Positions 17,325 to 26,769 of a DNA stretch of 64,000 bases are shown one piece after another (the first letter of the stretch is position 1; the number at the start of each line of letters is the position of its first letter). A model generated the notes under the pieces. The model ran no database searches and was not told where the DNA came from. It was given only the letters and a program-made list of their open reading frames with translations. The translations under genes and the position numbers were made by a program. This stretch comes from Phytohabitans houttuyneae. GTDB lineage: Bacteria; Actinomycetota; Actinomycetes; Mycobacteriales; Micromonosporaceae. The DNA lies in contig NZ_BLPF01000001.1 of NCBI RefSeq assembly GCF_011764425.1, positions 1,045,001-1,109,000 of the forward strand, read 5' to 3'.

Positions 17325-18524
17325 CTAGCCCGCCACGCGCCGCAGGTACGCCTCGACCCCGTCGGCGGCGGCCACCGCGCCACCCGCCGTCCGGGTGTCG
17401 GTCCGCATCCGGTCGACCCGCTCCCGGACGCCGGGGTCGGCCACCAGCCGCTCCACGAGGTCGGGCAGGCCGCCGGAGTCGAAGGTCTCGCGGCTCATCT
17501 CGTATCCGAGGCCCAGCTCCAGCGCCCGCGTGGCGGTCGGTCCGGCCTCGGCGGCGAACTCACTGAAGATGAGCAGCGGCACGCCGTGGTACATCGCGTC
17601 CATCGTCGCGCCGACCGACCCCTGCATCAGGAACGCGGTGGTGTGCGGGAGCACCTCCACGAAGGAGATCCACGGGTGGGCCTCGACGTTGTCCGGCAGT
17701 TCGCCCAGCTCCGCGAGGTCGGTCCTCCCGGTCGCCATGACCACGTGCCAGCGCGTACCGGCGAACGACCGCGCGCAGGTGCGGAAGAAGTCCGGCTGGT
17801 CGTTGAAGTCGTCGCCGAGCGAGACGAGCAGCAGCGGCCGGCCGTCCGCCGGCGGCTGCCATTCGCCGCGCCGTCGCTTGCCGTGGAAGATCGGCCCGAC
17901 GAAGTGGAAGCGGTCGTCGAACGTCTCGCCGCGGGCCTGGTAGGAGCGGGGGATGGAGGCGACCGTGTACGCCTCCGGCTCGCGGAAGATGTCCGCCACC
18001 GACCCGCCGAGCCCGTACTCCGCCATCAGCTCCTCCACGGCGGTGCGGAACGTGTCGTTGTCCGCCCACGGCCGGTGCCCCTGCGTGTCGACGAGCTCCT
18101 GCCAGAGGTTGTAGTGCTCGTTGGAGCAGGGGCCGCCGACGAAGCAGAGCGCGGGACGGCCCCACTTCGCCGCGAGGAGCCGGCCGGCGATGATCGGGAA
18201 GATCTCGTACGCCACGACGTCCGGCACGTCGCCGGCGAGGTGCTCCTCCGCCGCCCGCAGCATCGCCAGGTTCTCGTCGAGGAAGAGCATGCGGGAGAAG
18301 GTCTCGGAGTCCTCGTGCGCGACGACCTCCGGCAGCGTGATGTCGTCGAACACCGACTTGTACGGCGCGAACCGGGCACCGGCCGCCTGCACGTTCTCGG
18401 CGAACTGCTCGGTCGTCACGTAGGTCACCCGGTGACCCCGCGCGACCAGCTCGCTCACCAGGCCCAGCGTCGGGAAGATGTGCCCGCCGCCCCCGATGGC
18501 GACGAAGAGGAAGTGCTGTGGCAT
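17325..18524 (-). CDS. Glycosyltransferase (GT1, MGT-like)
   Basis: 399 residues. MPQHFLFVAIGGGGHIFPTL is the N-terminal acceptor-domain motif; PLLLVSLGDDFN, HPWISFVEVLPHT and GVPLLIFSEFAAEAG are donor-domain features of the macrolide glycosyltransferase group. The usual THGG donor loop reads LMQGSVGATMDA, so the conserved His is Gln and the second Gly is Ser. This may alter donor binding. ATG 18524 follows a G-rich ribosome site; longer starts extend into the divergent promoter. First gene of the two-glycosyltransferase unit. Confidence 0.9.
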   Translation of the reverse strand: MPQHFLFVAIGGGGHIFPTLGLVSELVARGHRVTYVTTEQFAENVQAAGARFAPYKSVFDDITLPEVVAHEDSETFSRMLFLDENLAMLRAAEEHLAGDVPDVVAYEIFPIIAGRLLAAKWGRPALCFVGGPCSNEHYNLWQELVDTQGHRPWADNDTFRTAVEELMAEYGLGGSVADIFREPEAYTVASIPRSYQARGETFDDRFHFVGPIFHGKRRRGEWQPPADGRPLLLVSLGDDFNDQPDFFRTCARSFAGTRWHVVMATGRTDLAELGELPDNVEAHPWISFVEVLPHTTAFLMQGSVGATMDAMYHGVPLLIFSEFAAEAGPTATRALELGLGYEMSRETFDSGGLPDLVERLVADPGVRERVDRMRTDTRTAGGAVAAADGVEAYLRRVAG

Positions 18525-18552
18525 CGCGCCCCCACCCCTGTGTGTCAAATAG

Positions 18553-18569
18553 CTTGAGGAAGATATAGT
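18553..18569 (+). promoter_or_regulatory. CTTGA-N6-TATAGT promoter element
   Basis: CTTGA at 18553-18557, six nt, then TATAGT at 18564-18569, placing a start near 18576 for the gene at 18604. It has the same layout as elements at 14920, 21301 and 43529. The region also drives the divergent glycosyltransferases. Confidence 0.5.
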
Positions 18570-18603
18570 ATCGTAGCCGCTACCGTCCGAATAGGAGGCT
18601 GCG

Positions 18604-19263
18604 ATGACACCCCGCCAGGACACGGCGCTCGCCGAGGTCATCAGAACGATTCCCGCGCCCTCTGCGTACATGTGCGGGCTCACGTGGGACGGCACAAGGT
18701 TGTGGCACTCTGACCAGGACGTCGAGACGATCTACGCGGTCGACCCTCGCGACGGCACCGTCACGCTTGAGTTTCCGTGCCCGCACGTCCGGGCCGACCT
18801 CGCCTTCGACGGCGCCAGCCTGCTCCAGGTCGGCGGCCGCCCCAAGCAGCTGGTGCTCGTCGACCCCACCACGGGAGAGGTCACCGGCATGAAGCCGGTG
18901 CCACCGGCCAGCGGCCGGCTCACCGGCGTCGAGATGGGCCCGGAAGGGATCTGGATGCTGATGCGCGCGCCCACGGTCGTCCAGCTCCGCGACTACGCGA
19001 CGATGGACGTGATCCGCGAGTTCCCGGCCTTCGGCGAGTCCCCGTCCGGCCTCACGTACGCCGCCGGCACCGTGGTCTACGGCGACTTCGACGACGGCGT
19101 CCTGCGCGCCATGGACCCGCGCACGGGCACGCCCCTCGGCGAGGCGCCCGTGCCCGGCCGTCCCACCGGCCTCACGTGGGACGGCGAGCGGCTCTGGTAC
19201 TGCGACTTTCCCGGGCGCAGCTTCCGTGCGATCGCGCTGGGTTCGCTGGTCGGGGCGGGCTGA
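18604..19263 (+). CDS. Small beta-propeller-like protein
   Basis: 219 residues, no signal peptide. Short blade-like repeats include LTWDGTRLWHSD near the start, PSGLTYAAGTVVYGDF and LTWDGERLWYCD near the end, plus IYAVDPRDG and LVLVDPTTG. These are typical of Vgb/YncE/glutamine-cyclotransferase-like propellers, which bind ligands or cleave small lactones. It is short for a full seven-blade propeller, perhaps five blades. AGGAGGCTGCG precedes the ATG. It is expressed from its own promoter between the glycosyltransferases and an ABC operon; binding of a pathway intermediate is a guess. Confidence 0.65.
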   Translation: MTPRQDTALAEVIRTIPAPSAYMCGLTWDGTRLWHSDQDVETIYAVDPRDGTVTLEFPCPHVRADLAFDGASLLQVGGRPKQLVLVDPTTGEVTGMKPVPPASGRLTGVEMGPEGIWMLMRAPTVVQLRDYATMDVIREFPAFGESPSGLTYAAGTVVYGDFDDGVLRAMDPRTGTPLGEAPVPGRPTGLTWDGERLWYCDFPGRSFRAIALGSLVGAG

Positions 19264-19277
19264 GCGGGCCACAACGC

Positions 19278-19309
19278 GGGGCGCCGGCGACCTGGGTCGC
19301 CGGCGCCCC
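19278..19309. terminator. 15-bp perfect hairpin between convergent genes
   Basis: GGGGCGCCGGCGACC and its exact complement are separated by TG and followed by TTTCC on the plus strand. It lies between the propeller gene (plus) and the ABC permease (minus). Confidence 0.75.
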
Positions 19310-19321
19310 TTTCCGTACCGC

Positions 19322-20166
19322 TCAGCGGCGTCCCCGCCGGTAGTAGAAGTACACCGTCGCCGGCGCGAAGAGCGCGATCAGGACCGCGCAGGCCAGGATG
19401 CCCGCGGTGGCCTGCTCGCCGGTCAGCGTGCCGTGCATCAGGCCACGGACCATCGTGGTGGCGTGGGTGACCGGGTTGGCACTGATGACGGCCTGGAGCC
19501 AGCCGGGCATGCTCTCACTGGGCGCCACCACGTTGCTGGTGAAGACCACCATCGTGTTGAGCATGACGATCATCGTCTGTGCCGCGACGTGGCTGCGCAC
19601 GATGGCACCGACCAGGGTCCAGATCCAGGCCACGCTGAACGCCAGCAGCTGCAGGTACAGCAGGGCCAGCAGCACGCCGCCGAAGCCGCCGTCGGGCCGG
19701 AACCCCAGCGCCAGGCCGAGCAGCAGCGGCGCCACCGTGGCGAATGCGTACCGCACGGCGTCGCCGGCCATCCGGCCCGCGATGGCGGCCGGGCGCCACA
19801 CCGGCAGCGACCGGATCCGGTCGTAGGTGCCCCGGTCGAAGTCCATGTTGAGCCCGATGCCGGCGTCCATCGTGGTGATGACGATGCCGAGCACGAGCAC
19901 GCCGGGCATGAAGAACTGGAGGTACTCCCCGTCGAGCCGGAGATCGCCCCACCGAACAGGTACGTGAACAGGACGGTGAAGATGATCGGCTGCATGACGG
20001 CCGTGGCGACCGAGTCGGGCACCCGCTTGATCCGGACGAGCGAGCGCCACGCGAAGGTGCGCGAAGCCGCGAGCGCGCTGGCCGTGCCGCGGCGCGGGGG
20101 CTGGTCGAAGAGCGCCGTCCGCACCTCGTCGACGGCGGGCTCGGCCGGGCTGACCGCGGCGGTCAC
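19322..20166 (-). CDS. ABC-2 type transporter permease (DrrB-like, frameshifted)
   Basis: About 281 residues, six-helix ABC-2 permease like the one at 13970-14812. TFAWRSLVRIKRVPDSV and LFGGAISGSTG are in the first frame; the frame breaks in the C run 19927-19930 and GEYLQFFMPGVLVLGIVI follows in the next. One missing base restores the protein. GTYDRIRSLPVW and NPVTHATTMVRGLM match the paralogue. GTG 20166 overlaps the stop of the ATPase gene (GTGA), so the pair is translationally coupled and forms an exporter. If the break is real, the ATPase would depend on the other permease. Confidence 0.85.
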
Positions 20167-21197
20167 GCCGGCGCTCCGTCCGATCCGCCCCGGGACGCGC
20201 CCGCGGTGACACCGGCGCCATTCGGCGAGGGCTCGGCGTCGCTGTCCGATGTGGACGGCGGGCGGCCGGTCAACGCCAGGAAAGCCTCGTTGAGGCTCGG
20301 CCGGCCGAGGGAGAAGTCGACGACGCCGATCCCCGACGCGGTCAGGTCGCTGAGCGCCCGCGTGGCCCGCTCGGGGTCGAAGACCTGGGCGGTCAGGTGT
20401 GAGGGGTCGCCGTCGATCCGGACCGGCGCCTGCACGGCGCGGGCGAGCACCTCGCGCGCCGCGTCGACCTGCGTGGGGTCGGCCAGCCGCACCTGGAGAG
20501 CGCTCGTGCCGGTGCGGGACTTGAGCTCCGCCGGCGTCCCCTCGGCCACCACGACACCGTGGTCGATCACGGCCACGCGGTCGGCGAGCTGGTCGGCCTC
20601 GTCCAGGTGCTGGGTGGTCAGCACGATGGTCGTGCCCTCTTCGACGAGCACGCGCACGATGTGCCACACCTGCTGCCGGCTGAGCGGGTCGAGCCCGGTG
20701 GTGGGCTCGTCGAGGAAGAGCAGCTTGGGCGTGACCACGAGGCTGGCCGCGATGTCCACGCGCCGCTTCTGCCCGCCCGAGTACGTCTTCACCTGCCGGT
20801 CTTTCTCGTCGACCACGTCGAAGGCGGTCAGCAGCTGCATCGCCCGCCGGCGCGCGTCGGCCGGCGTGTAGCCCCACAGCCGGCTCACCATGATGAGGTT
20901 TTCCAGCCCGCTCAGGTCGTCGTCGATCGACGTGGACTGCCCGGTCACGCTCACCAGCGAACGCACGGTGGCCGCCTCGCGGACCACGTCGTGCCCGAAC
21001 ACCTCGGCGGTCCCCGCGTCCGGCCGCCACAGCGTGGCGAGCATCCTGATCAGCGTGGTCTTGCCCGCGCCGTTGGGCCCGAGCACGCCGTAAACCTGGC
21101 CGGCCGCGACGGAAAGGTCGATGCCGTCAACCGCCCGGACGTCGCCGAAGGTCTTGACCAGACCGGCCGTCCGCACCGCTTCAGTCACTGCGCCCAC
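20163..21197 (-). CDS. ABC transporter ATPase (DrrA-like)
   Basis: 344 residues. Walker A GPNGAGKTT, Q-loop SVTGQST, signature YSGGQKRRVDIA, Walker B LLFLDEPTTGLD, and switch His in TTQHLDEAD. The C-terminal domain after residue 230, ending SLNEAFLALTG, is the DrrA-type extension. It powers export of the final compound or an intermediate by the permease just downstream, and perhaps also the one at 13970-14812. GTG 21197 or 21188 are both possible, after AGGAGGGG. Confidence 0.94.
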   Translation of the reverse strand: MGAVTEAVRTAGLVKTFGDVRAVDGIDLSVAAGQVYGVLGPNGAGKTTLIRMLATLWRPDAGTAEVFGHDVVREAATVRSLVSVTGQSTSIDDDLSGLENLIMVSRLWGYTPADARRRAMQLLTAFDVVDEKDRQVKTYSGGQKRRVDIAASLVVTPKLLFLDEPTTGLDPLSRQQVWHIVRVLVEEGTTIVLTTQHLDEADQLADRVAVIDHGVVVAEGTPAELKSRTGTSALQVRLADPTQVDAAREVLARAVQAPVRIDGDPSHLTAQVFDPERATRALSDLTASGIGVVDFSLGRPSLNEAFLALTGRPPSTSDSDAEPSPNGAGVTAGASRGGSDGAPA

Positions 21198-21221
21198 CCC
21201 CTCCTACACCCGCTCGTCGTC

Positions 21222-21318
21222 CGCCACGTTAAAGCACGCCCTTATATAGGTCAACCGTTAAGTAAGGGCCCTCCCCGGCCGCCATCGAGCCAGGGCAACA
21301 CTTGAATATTATATGGTA
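21222..21318. promoter_or_regulatory. Divergent promoter region, near copy of 14841-14937
   Basis: Minus strand: TTGACC at 21254-21249, 17-nt spacer with TATATAAG, TAACGT at 21231-21226, for the ABC operon. Plus strand: CACTTGA at 21299-21305, N6, TATGGT at 21312-21317, for the aminotransferase operon. Confidence 0.6.
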
Positions 21319-21356
21319 ATCTCGCCGGGAAGTCGCTACTCGGTACGGGAGGCACC

Positions 21357-22666
21357 GTGACCCAGACCGCGATCCCCGAGACCCTCGCCGACTCCGCCGC
21401 ACCGGACTTGCGCGACGCGTCGTGGGATCAGATCCGCGAGCTGTTCATGCTGACGCCGAACTCGATCCACCTGAACACCGGCACGATCGGCGCCATGCCC
21501 TACGAGGTACTGGACACAATGGACCAGGTGACCCGGGCGTGGACCGGCGGGCTGATGGACGTATACCCGCCGGGCATGTACACCGAGCACCGGGCCAACA
21601 TCGCGCGGTCGTACGGCGTCGACCAGGACGAGATCGTCATCACCCACAACGCGACCGAGGGCGTGGCCCGCATCATCAACGGCCTCGACCTCCACGAGGG
21701 CGACGAGGTCGTCACCACCACGCACGAGTGCTACTCGGTGCTGTCCAACTTCAACCTCGTCCGCAACCGCCACGGCATCACGGTCAAGACGATCACGCTG
21801 CCGTCCGGGTACGACGTGCGGGCCGAGGAGATCGTCGAGCTGTTCGAGCAGGCGATCGGCCCGCGCACCAAGGTGCTGGCGTTCGCCGGGGTCACGCTCT
21901 TCACCGGCACGATGATGCCGATCCGGGCGCTCTGCGAGCTGGCGCAGCGGCACGGCCTCATCACGGTCATCGACGGCGCGCTGCTGCCCGGCATGCTCGA
22001 CTGCGACATGCGCGCGCTCGGCGCCGACTTCATCTCCTGCTCCGGCTCGAAGTTCCAATGTGGACCGCTCGGCACCGGCCTGCTGTACGTGCGCAACAAG
22101 GTGGTGCCGGAGTACAACCCGCTGCCGCTGCCGACCCTGTGGCCGATCATCTCCACCTGGTACCCGATGCAGGGCAGCCCTCCCCCGCGCAGCCACACCG
22201 CGATCGAGAGCGACAACATCGGCGACTACCTGCAGAGCGCGGGCAGCGCCAGCATCGCCCGCGGCGCCGGACTCGCCAAGGCCTGCGAGATCTTCGACCG
22301 GATCGGCCGCAAGCGGATCGAGCGGAGGGCCATCGAGCTGGCCGACCACGGCCGCAGGCTCATCGCGGAGCACTTCGGCGAGCAGGCCATGTACTCCCCG
22401 GCGCGGACACCCGGCTGCGGTCGCCGCTGGTCGCGTTCCACCCCTTCCGCGACAAGCGCGACGCGTGGAACGTCAAGAAGGTCCACGAGTTCGTGATGCG
22501 GATGGAGCAGGAGCACCGGATCTGGATCCGGTGGACCGAGTTCGACGTGCCCGGCTCGCCGCACCAGCACTACGCCGCCCGCTTCACCGCGCACCTGTTC
22601 AACAACCACGAGGAGGTCGAGCGCGCCGTCGCCACGATGGTCCGCCTCGCGGAGGAGATGTCCTGA
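21357..22666 (+). CDS. Class V PLP-dependent aminotransferase (frameshifted)
   Basis: About 436 residues of the isopenicillin N epimerase/cysteine desulfurase-like fold. N-terminal IHLNTGTIGAMP, THNATEGVARIING, cofactor-binding Asp in TVIDGALLPG, and the PLP lysine in SCSGSKFQCGPLGTG. The frame breaks in the C run 22396-22399 (MYSP then GADTRLRSPLVAF in the next frame); one missing base restores the C-terminal domain to the stop at 22666. The stop overlaps the ATG of the substrate-binding protein (TGATG). GTG 21357 follows GGGAGG. It may be an epimerase, lyase or aminotransferase; the substrate is unknown. Confidence 0.87.
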
Positions 22667-24344
22667 TGTTCACCGAGACCGAGCCGGTCCGGGTCGACCT
22701 CACCGGCGTCCGCACCGGCGGCACCCTGCGGCTGCGCGGCCCCGGCGACCCGGCCGCCCTCGACCCCTCGTGCGTCGACGACGTGGCGTCCGCGCGGCTG
22801 ACCCGGCTGTACGCGCGCCAGCTGTTCACCTACCGCGCCGAGCCGGACGCGCGCAGCTGGCAGGCGATCGCGCCGGTACCCGACCTGGCCGCGCGCATCC
22901 CCTCCATCTACAACGCCGGCCTGGGCGCCAGCGGCACCACGTACGTGGTGCACCTGCGGCCCGGCGCGCGCTGGGACACGCCGGACCTGCGCCCGGTCAC
23001 CGCGCACGACGTGGTGCGCGGCATCAAGCGGCTGGCCAACCCGGTCCGCCCGCCCGCCGTCCTGCCGTACTTCACGAGCACGATCCGCGGAATGGCCGAG
23101 TTCCACGCCGAGTTCGTGGCCGCGGCCGGCGCCGACCCGACCGCCGCGGAGCTGGCCGCGTTCCAGGACAGCCACGAGATCGCCGGCGTCTTCGCGCTCG
23201 ACGACGAGTCACTCGTGTTCGAGCTGGTCCGGCCGACGCTCGACTTCATCAGCATGCTCGCGCTGCCGGCCGTGGCGCCGGCGCCCGCAGAGTACGACGC
23301 GTACCTGCCGGACAGCCCCGAGCTGCGCCAGCACCTGCGCGCCAACGGCCCGTACCGGGTGGCCTCCTACGTGCCGGGCCGCCAGCTGGTGCTGGAGCCG
23401 AACCCGGCGTGGAGCCAGGAGACCGACCCCGTGCGCCGGCAGCACCTGGACCGCGTCGAGGTCGGCCTCGGCGCCGCGTCCGACCCGGTGCGGCTGGCCG
23501 GCCTGGTGCGCTCCGGCGATGCTGACCTGACGTGGGGCACGCGGGTGGCGGAGCCGTACACCGGCGTGCCGGCCACCCCGCTCGCACCGCTCGGCTGGCG
23601 GCTCGATCCTTATATGATTTTCAATCTCCGCGGGGACGGCCCGCTCCGCGACCGCCGCGTGCGGGAGGCCCTCGCGTGCGCGGTCGACAAGGCCGCCGTC
23701 GCGGAGGCTGTCGCCGGACTGCGCACCGGCACGGTCATCCGGGTCGCCGGCGCCGCGGTCCCGCCGGACAACGAGGGCCACCTCGGCGCCGACCTCCACC
23801 CCGCGCACTCGCCCGACCGGGCCCGCGCGCTGCTCGCCGAGGCGGGGCACGCGGGCGGCCTGGCGCTCACCGCGATGCACCTCGACACGCCGGAGGCCAC
23901 CGCGGTGGCGCGTACCCTCGCGACCGACCTGTCCCGGGTCGGCGTGGCGGTGCGGCTCGAGGCCCTCTCGCCGGCGCGGCACCGCGCCCGCCTCGCGGAC
24001 CCGGCCGGCGCGTGGGACCTGGCCACGCTGTCCTGGTCGCCGGGCTGGCTGCACGGCAACGCCCGCGTGTTCCCGCAGGCCCTCTTCCAGAGCGGCAACC
24101 CGGCGGGTACGTCGAGCCCGAGGTCGACCGGCTCATCGAACGGGCGCTGGGCAGCATCGACCCGCGCCGCGCGACGCCGCTGTGGCAGGAGGTCGAGCGC
24201 CGCGCGCTGGCCGACCTGCCCGTGGTGCCGCTGCTCTTCCAGACCCCGGCCGTGCCGTCGCCGCGCGGCTCGCGGGTGCGCGACGCGATCCCGCTGCCCG
24301 CGCTCGGCTTCGAGGACGACCTCTGCGTGGTCTGGCTGGACTGA
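22665..24344 (+). CDS. Family 5 substrate-binding protein lacking a signal peptide (frameshifted)
   Basis: About 560 residues of the oligopeptide/nickel-binding SBP_bac_5 fold: GGTLRLRGPGDPAALDPS, LYARQLFTY, VHLRPGARW, VTAHDVVRGIKR and NLRGDGPLRDRRVREAL. Usual members are lipoproteins or secreted, but here the fold starts within 16 residues of the ATG with no hydrophobic segment or lipobox. The ATG overlaps the aminotransferase stop. The frame breaks at GGG 24105-24107 (SGNPAG, then YVEPEVDRLIERALG), again fitting one lost base. A cytoplasmic version may bind a pathway intermediate. No cognate permease genes are adjacent. Confidence 0.83.
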
Positions 24345-24505
24345 CCACTGCGATTTCGATGCCCCGGTCCGCCTCAGCTGTGGGCCGTTTGCTCCCGCGG
24401 GCACCGCGGAGGTCGGCGGCTCGCCAGGGCTCGCCGAGTGCCCCGACCTCCGCTGCCGGGTCCGCGCCTCAAGCCCGACACCCACGCCCGCGCGGGGCTC
24501 GGGTA

Positions 24506-24605
24506 ACGGCAACGCGCTCGGCGGTGACCCACGCGAACAACATCGCGGCCCGCACGGCTACGGCAACGCGGACAGTGAGCCACGGAGAGCAGGGTCGCGG
24601 CCCGC
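24506..24605. repeat. Two imperfect direct repeats in a gene-free stretch
   Basis: Units at 24506-24553 and 24560-24605 both run ACGGCAACGCG ... GTGA ... CCACG ... TCGCGGCCCGC. The 605-bp gap 24345-24949 otherwise holds only the two hairpins listed next; I see no convincing gene in it. Confidence 0.45.
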
Positions 24606-24609
24606 GTGC

Positions 24610-24641
24610 TCAAGCTGGGCGCACCGGTGCGCCCAGCTTGA
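24610..24641. terminator. 32-bp perfect palindrome
   Basis: TCAAGCTGGGCGCACC is followed directly by its exact complement, with no loop, then AAAG. It lies downstream of the binding-protein gene (plus) and could terminate it, or be a dimer-protein site. Confidence 0.6.
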
Positions 24642-24791
24642 AAGTCTCCGTGGCAAGATCGCCAGGTCGCCGGGCGGGAGGTCGCATACCGGGCGTGCGC
24701 ACCCGATCGGCAGTCACAGACCGCGACGAGGGCGGACTCGCGCACTCCCGCCTGGTTCCTTGATCGGTGTCAACAAAGGCCCCCACAGAGC

Positions 24792-24841
24792 AGATCGTGG
24801 TCGTTTACTGCCGCTATAGGGGCAGTAGACGACCACGATCT
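24792..24841. terminator. 21-bp hairpin with one G-T wobble
   Basis: Arms 24792-24812 and 24821-24841 (beginning AGATCGTGGTCGT) pair throughout except for one wobble, around an 8-nt loop GCTATAGG. It lies 108 nt beyond the stop of the minus-strand oxidase, and is a likely bidirectional terminator. Confidence 0.6.
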
Positions 24842-24949
24842 CAACGGGACCCCGGGGTGAGCTTGCCCACCGCGGAGGGTAAGGCCGCGGGAGCAACGGT
24901 CTGGACCACGGCGGACGTCGCGGTAGCCCAAATCGCTTGGACAGATCGG

Positions 24950-26560
24950 CTAGGGCAGCTGGATGGACAGGCCGTGGCGGAAGACGTTCAGCGGGTCCCA
25001 GCGCTTCTTGACCTGCTGCAGCCGGGCGTAGTTGCCCTTGTAGTAGAGCTGGTGCCAGGGCACGCCGGACGTGTTCCACGCCGGGTCGGCCAGGTCGACG
25101 TCGGCGTAGTTGATGTAGGCGCCGTCGTTGACGTCGTTCGGCACCGGTACGCCGCCCGTGTCGGCGTAGATGTCGCGGTACAGCTCGCGGACCCACTTCA
25201 GGTGCGTCTCGTCCTCGACCGGCTCCCGCCAGGCCGCCCCGCAGATCATCTTGACCACCGAGTCGCGCTGGGCGGTCGCCGTCGCGTCGGGGGCCACGGC
25301 GCTCACCTGCCCGCCGTACGAGAGCAGGAGCACGAGCGCGTTCGGGTTGGCGTACGTGGGGCTGGTCAGGTAGCGGTACATGGTGGAGACCTGCCGATCG
25401 CTGTACCGCTTGCGCAGGTAGGCGGACTTCGCCTTGTACCGCCGCGTCTCCCGGTCACCCCACTTGCCGCCACCGGGGTACGTCATCCAGTACAGCCACG
25501 GCTGGATGTCCTGCCGCTGGACGACCGGCTCCACACCGGTACCGGCGTTGAGCTCCCGCAGGTGCGCGGTCATCAGCCGCTCCGCGCCCGGCGTCGACTC
25601 GTCCATCATGGCCGCGAGCACGAGGGCGCCGCGCGACTTGTGCGGCACGACGAACCAGCTGGCCAGGTTGGCGTACGGCGAGTCGGGCGAGCTGTTCTGC
25701 TCGTACCAGCGGCCGTGGTTGCGGATGATGCGGGTGAAGGACTCCTCGTTCAGCATGTCCCAGGCCCAGATGAGCGTGCCCACCCGGAATGACGAGGGCG
25801 CCTTCGGCAGCAGCCCGGCCGGGTCCCAGCCCTGCGCCCCGGGGCTGCGCAGCCAGTAGCGGGTCGCGATGCCGATGTTGCCGCCGCCCGCGCCCGTGTA
25901 CGCCCACCACAGGTCGCGGTTGGGGTCCCGACTGTCCCTTGTGGCCACCACGGCGCGCGCCCGGCCGCTGCGGTCCACGACGACCACCTCGAGGCCGAGG
26001 AGGTGGTCGGAGACGGTGCCGTACCGCCGGGACAGCGGGCCGTAGCCACCGCCCGGGATGTGGCCGCCGACCCCGACGTCGGGGCAGTCGCCGCCGGGGA
26101 AGGCCACGCCCCAGCGCTTGAACAGCACGTCGTACGCCTGCCCGAGCGTCGCGCCGGGCTCGATGGCGAACGCGCGGCGGTGGCGGTCGAAGCCGACCGA
26201 GTCCAACTGCGACAGATCGATGAGGACGCGCGCGTCGGGCGCGGTGGTGAAGTCCTCCCAGCAGTGCCCGCCGCTGCGTACGACCGGCCGCCGGCCGGTG
26301 GCGAGAGCCTGGTTGACCGCGGCGACGACCTGGGCCGTCGACTCCGGCAGCCACACCTTGTCGGGGCTGCCCACGAAGCGGTGGTTGTCGCCGCGCAGCA
26401 GGCTGGCGTACCGCGGGTCGCGGGGGGTGATCGGCGCCGGCAGCGCCTCGGGATGCCAGTCGGGAACGGCGAGCGCCGGTGGGGCGGCGGCGCCCGCCCC
26501 GACCACGGCACCGGACAGAGCGGCTCCGGCAAGGACACTGCGGCGCTTGACACCGGCCAT
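24950..26560 (-). CDS. Tat-exported BBE-type FAD-linked oxidase
   Basis: 536 residues. The twin-arginine signal KRRSVLAGAALSGA ends near APPALA, so it should be exported folded with FAD bound. The PCMH FAD domain has RSGGHCWEDF (8-alpha-histidyl FAD His) and GGDCPDVGVGGHIPGGGYG (6-S-cysteinyl Cys), the bicovalent FAD arrangement of berberine-bridge, GilR and TamL enzymes. The C-terminus LYYKGNYARLQQVKKRWDP is the BBE domain. Such enzymes perform late, extracellular alcohol or ring oxidations in antibiotic pathways. ATG 26560 follows GGGAG. It probably acts on the exported product; the reaction is unknown. Confidence 0.9.
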   Translation of the reverse strand: MAGVKRRSVLAGAALSGAVVGAGAAAPPALAVPDWHPEALPAPITPRDPRYASLLRGDNHRFVGSPDKVWLPESTAQVVAAVNQALATGRRPVVRSGGHCWEDFTTAPDARVLIDLSQLDSVGFDRHRRAFAIEPGATLGQAYDVLFKRWGVAFPGGDCPDVGVGGHIPGGGYGPLSRRYGTVSDHLLGLEVVVVDRSGRARAVVATRDSRDPNRDLWWAYTGAGGGNIGIATRYWLRSPGAQGWDPAGLLPKAPSSFRVGTLIWAWDMLNEESFTRIIRNHGRWYEQNSSPDSPYANLASWFVVPHKSRGALVLAAMMDESTPGAERLMTAHLRELNAGTGVEPVVQRQDIQPWLYWMTYPGGGKWGDRETRRYKAKSAYLRKRYSDRQVSTMYRYLTSPTYANPNALVLLLSYGGQVSAVAPDATATAQRDSVVKMICGAAWREPVEDETHLKWVRELYRDIYADTGGVPVPNDVNDGAYINYADVDLADPAWNTSGVPWHQLYYKGNYARLQQVKKRWDPLNVFRHGLSIQLP

Positions 26561-26769
26561 CGTCGTGCTCCCATCCTGGAATATTTGTTCGCTAACAGAT
26601 AGTCTCGGTAGATCATCCTCCCGCCCTAGGTCGACGGTCTTCTTCGAGGCTGCCTGATATACCAGGGCAATGGTCAACTTGATGGTCTCGACCATGGTGT
26701 GGCGCCAACATGTATTGCTACTCTTTTTCGCAGCTTCTGGGTGCCAGGTGCACGGGTTGGAGGGTCCAC

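Noticed and set aside
22060-24819. Single 919-residue plus-strand protein
   Set aside because: It joins a shadow of the aminotransferase, the binding protein and read-through past its frame break.
24345-24949. Small coding genes in the gap
   Set aside because: Open frames there lack ribosome sites and family motifs; the DNA is dominated by repeats and hairpins.
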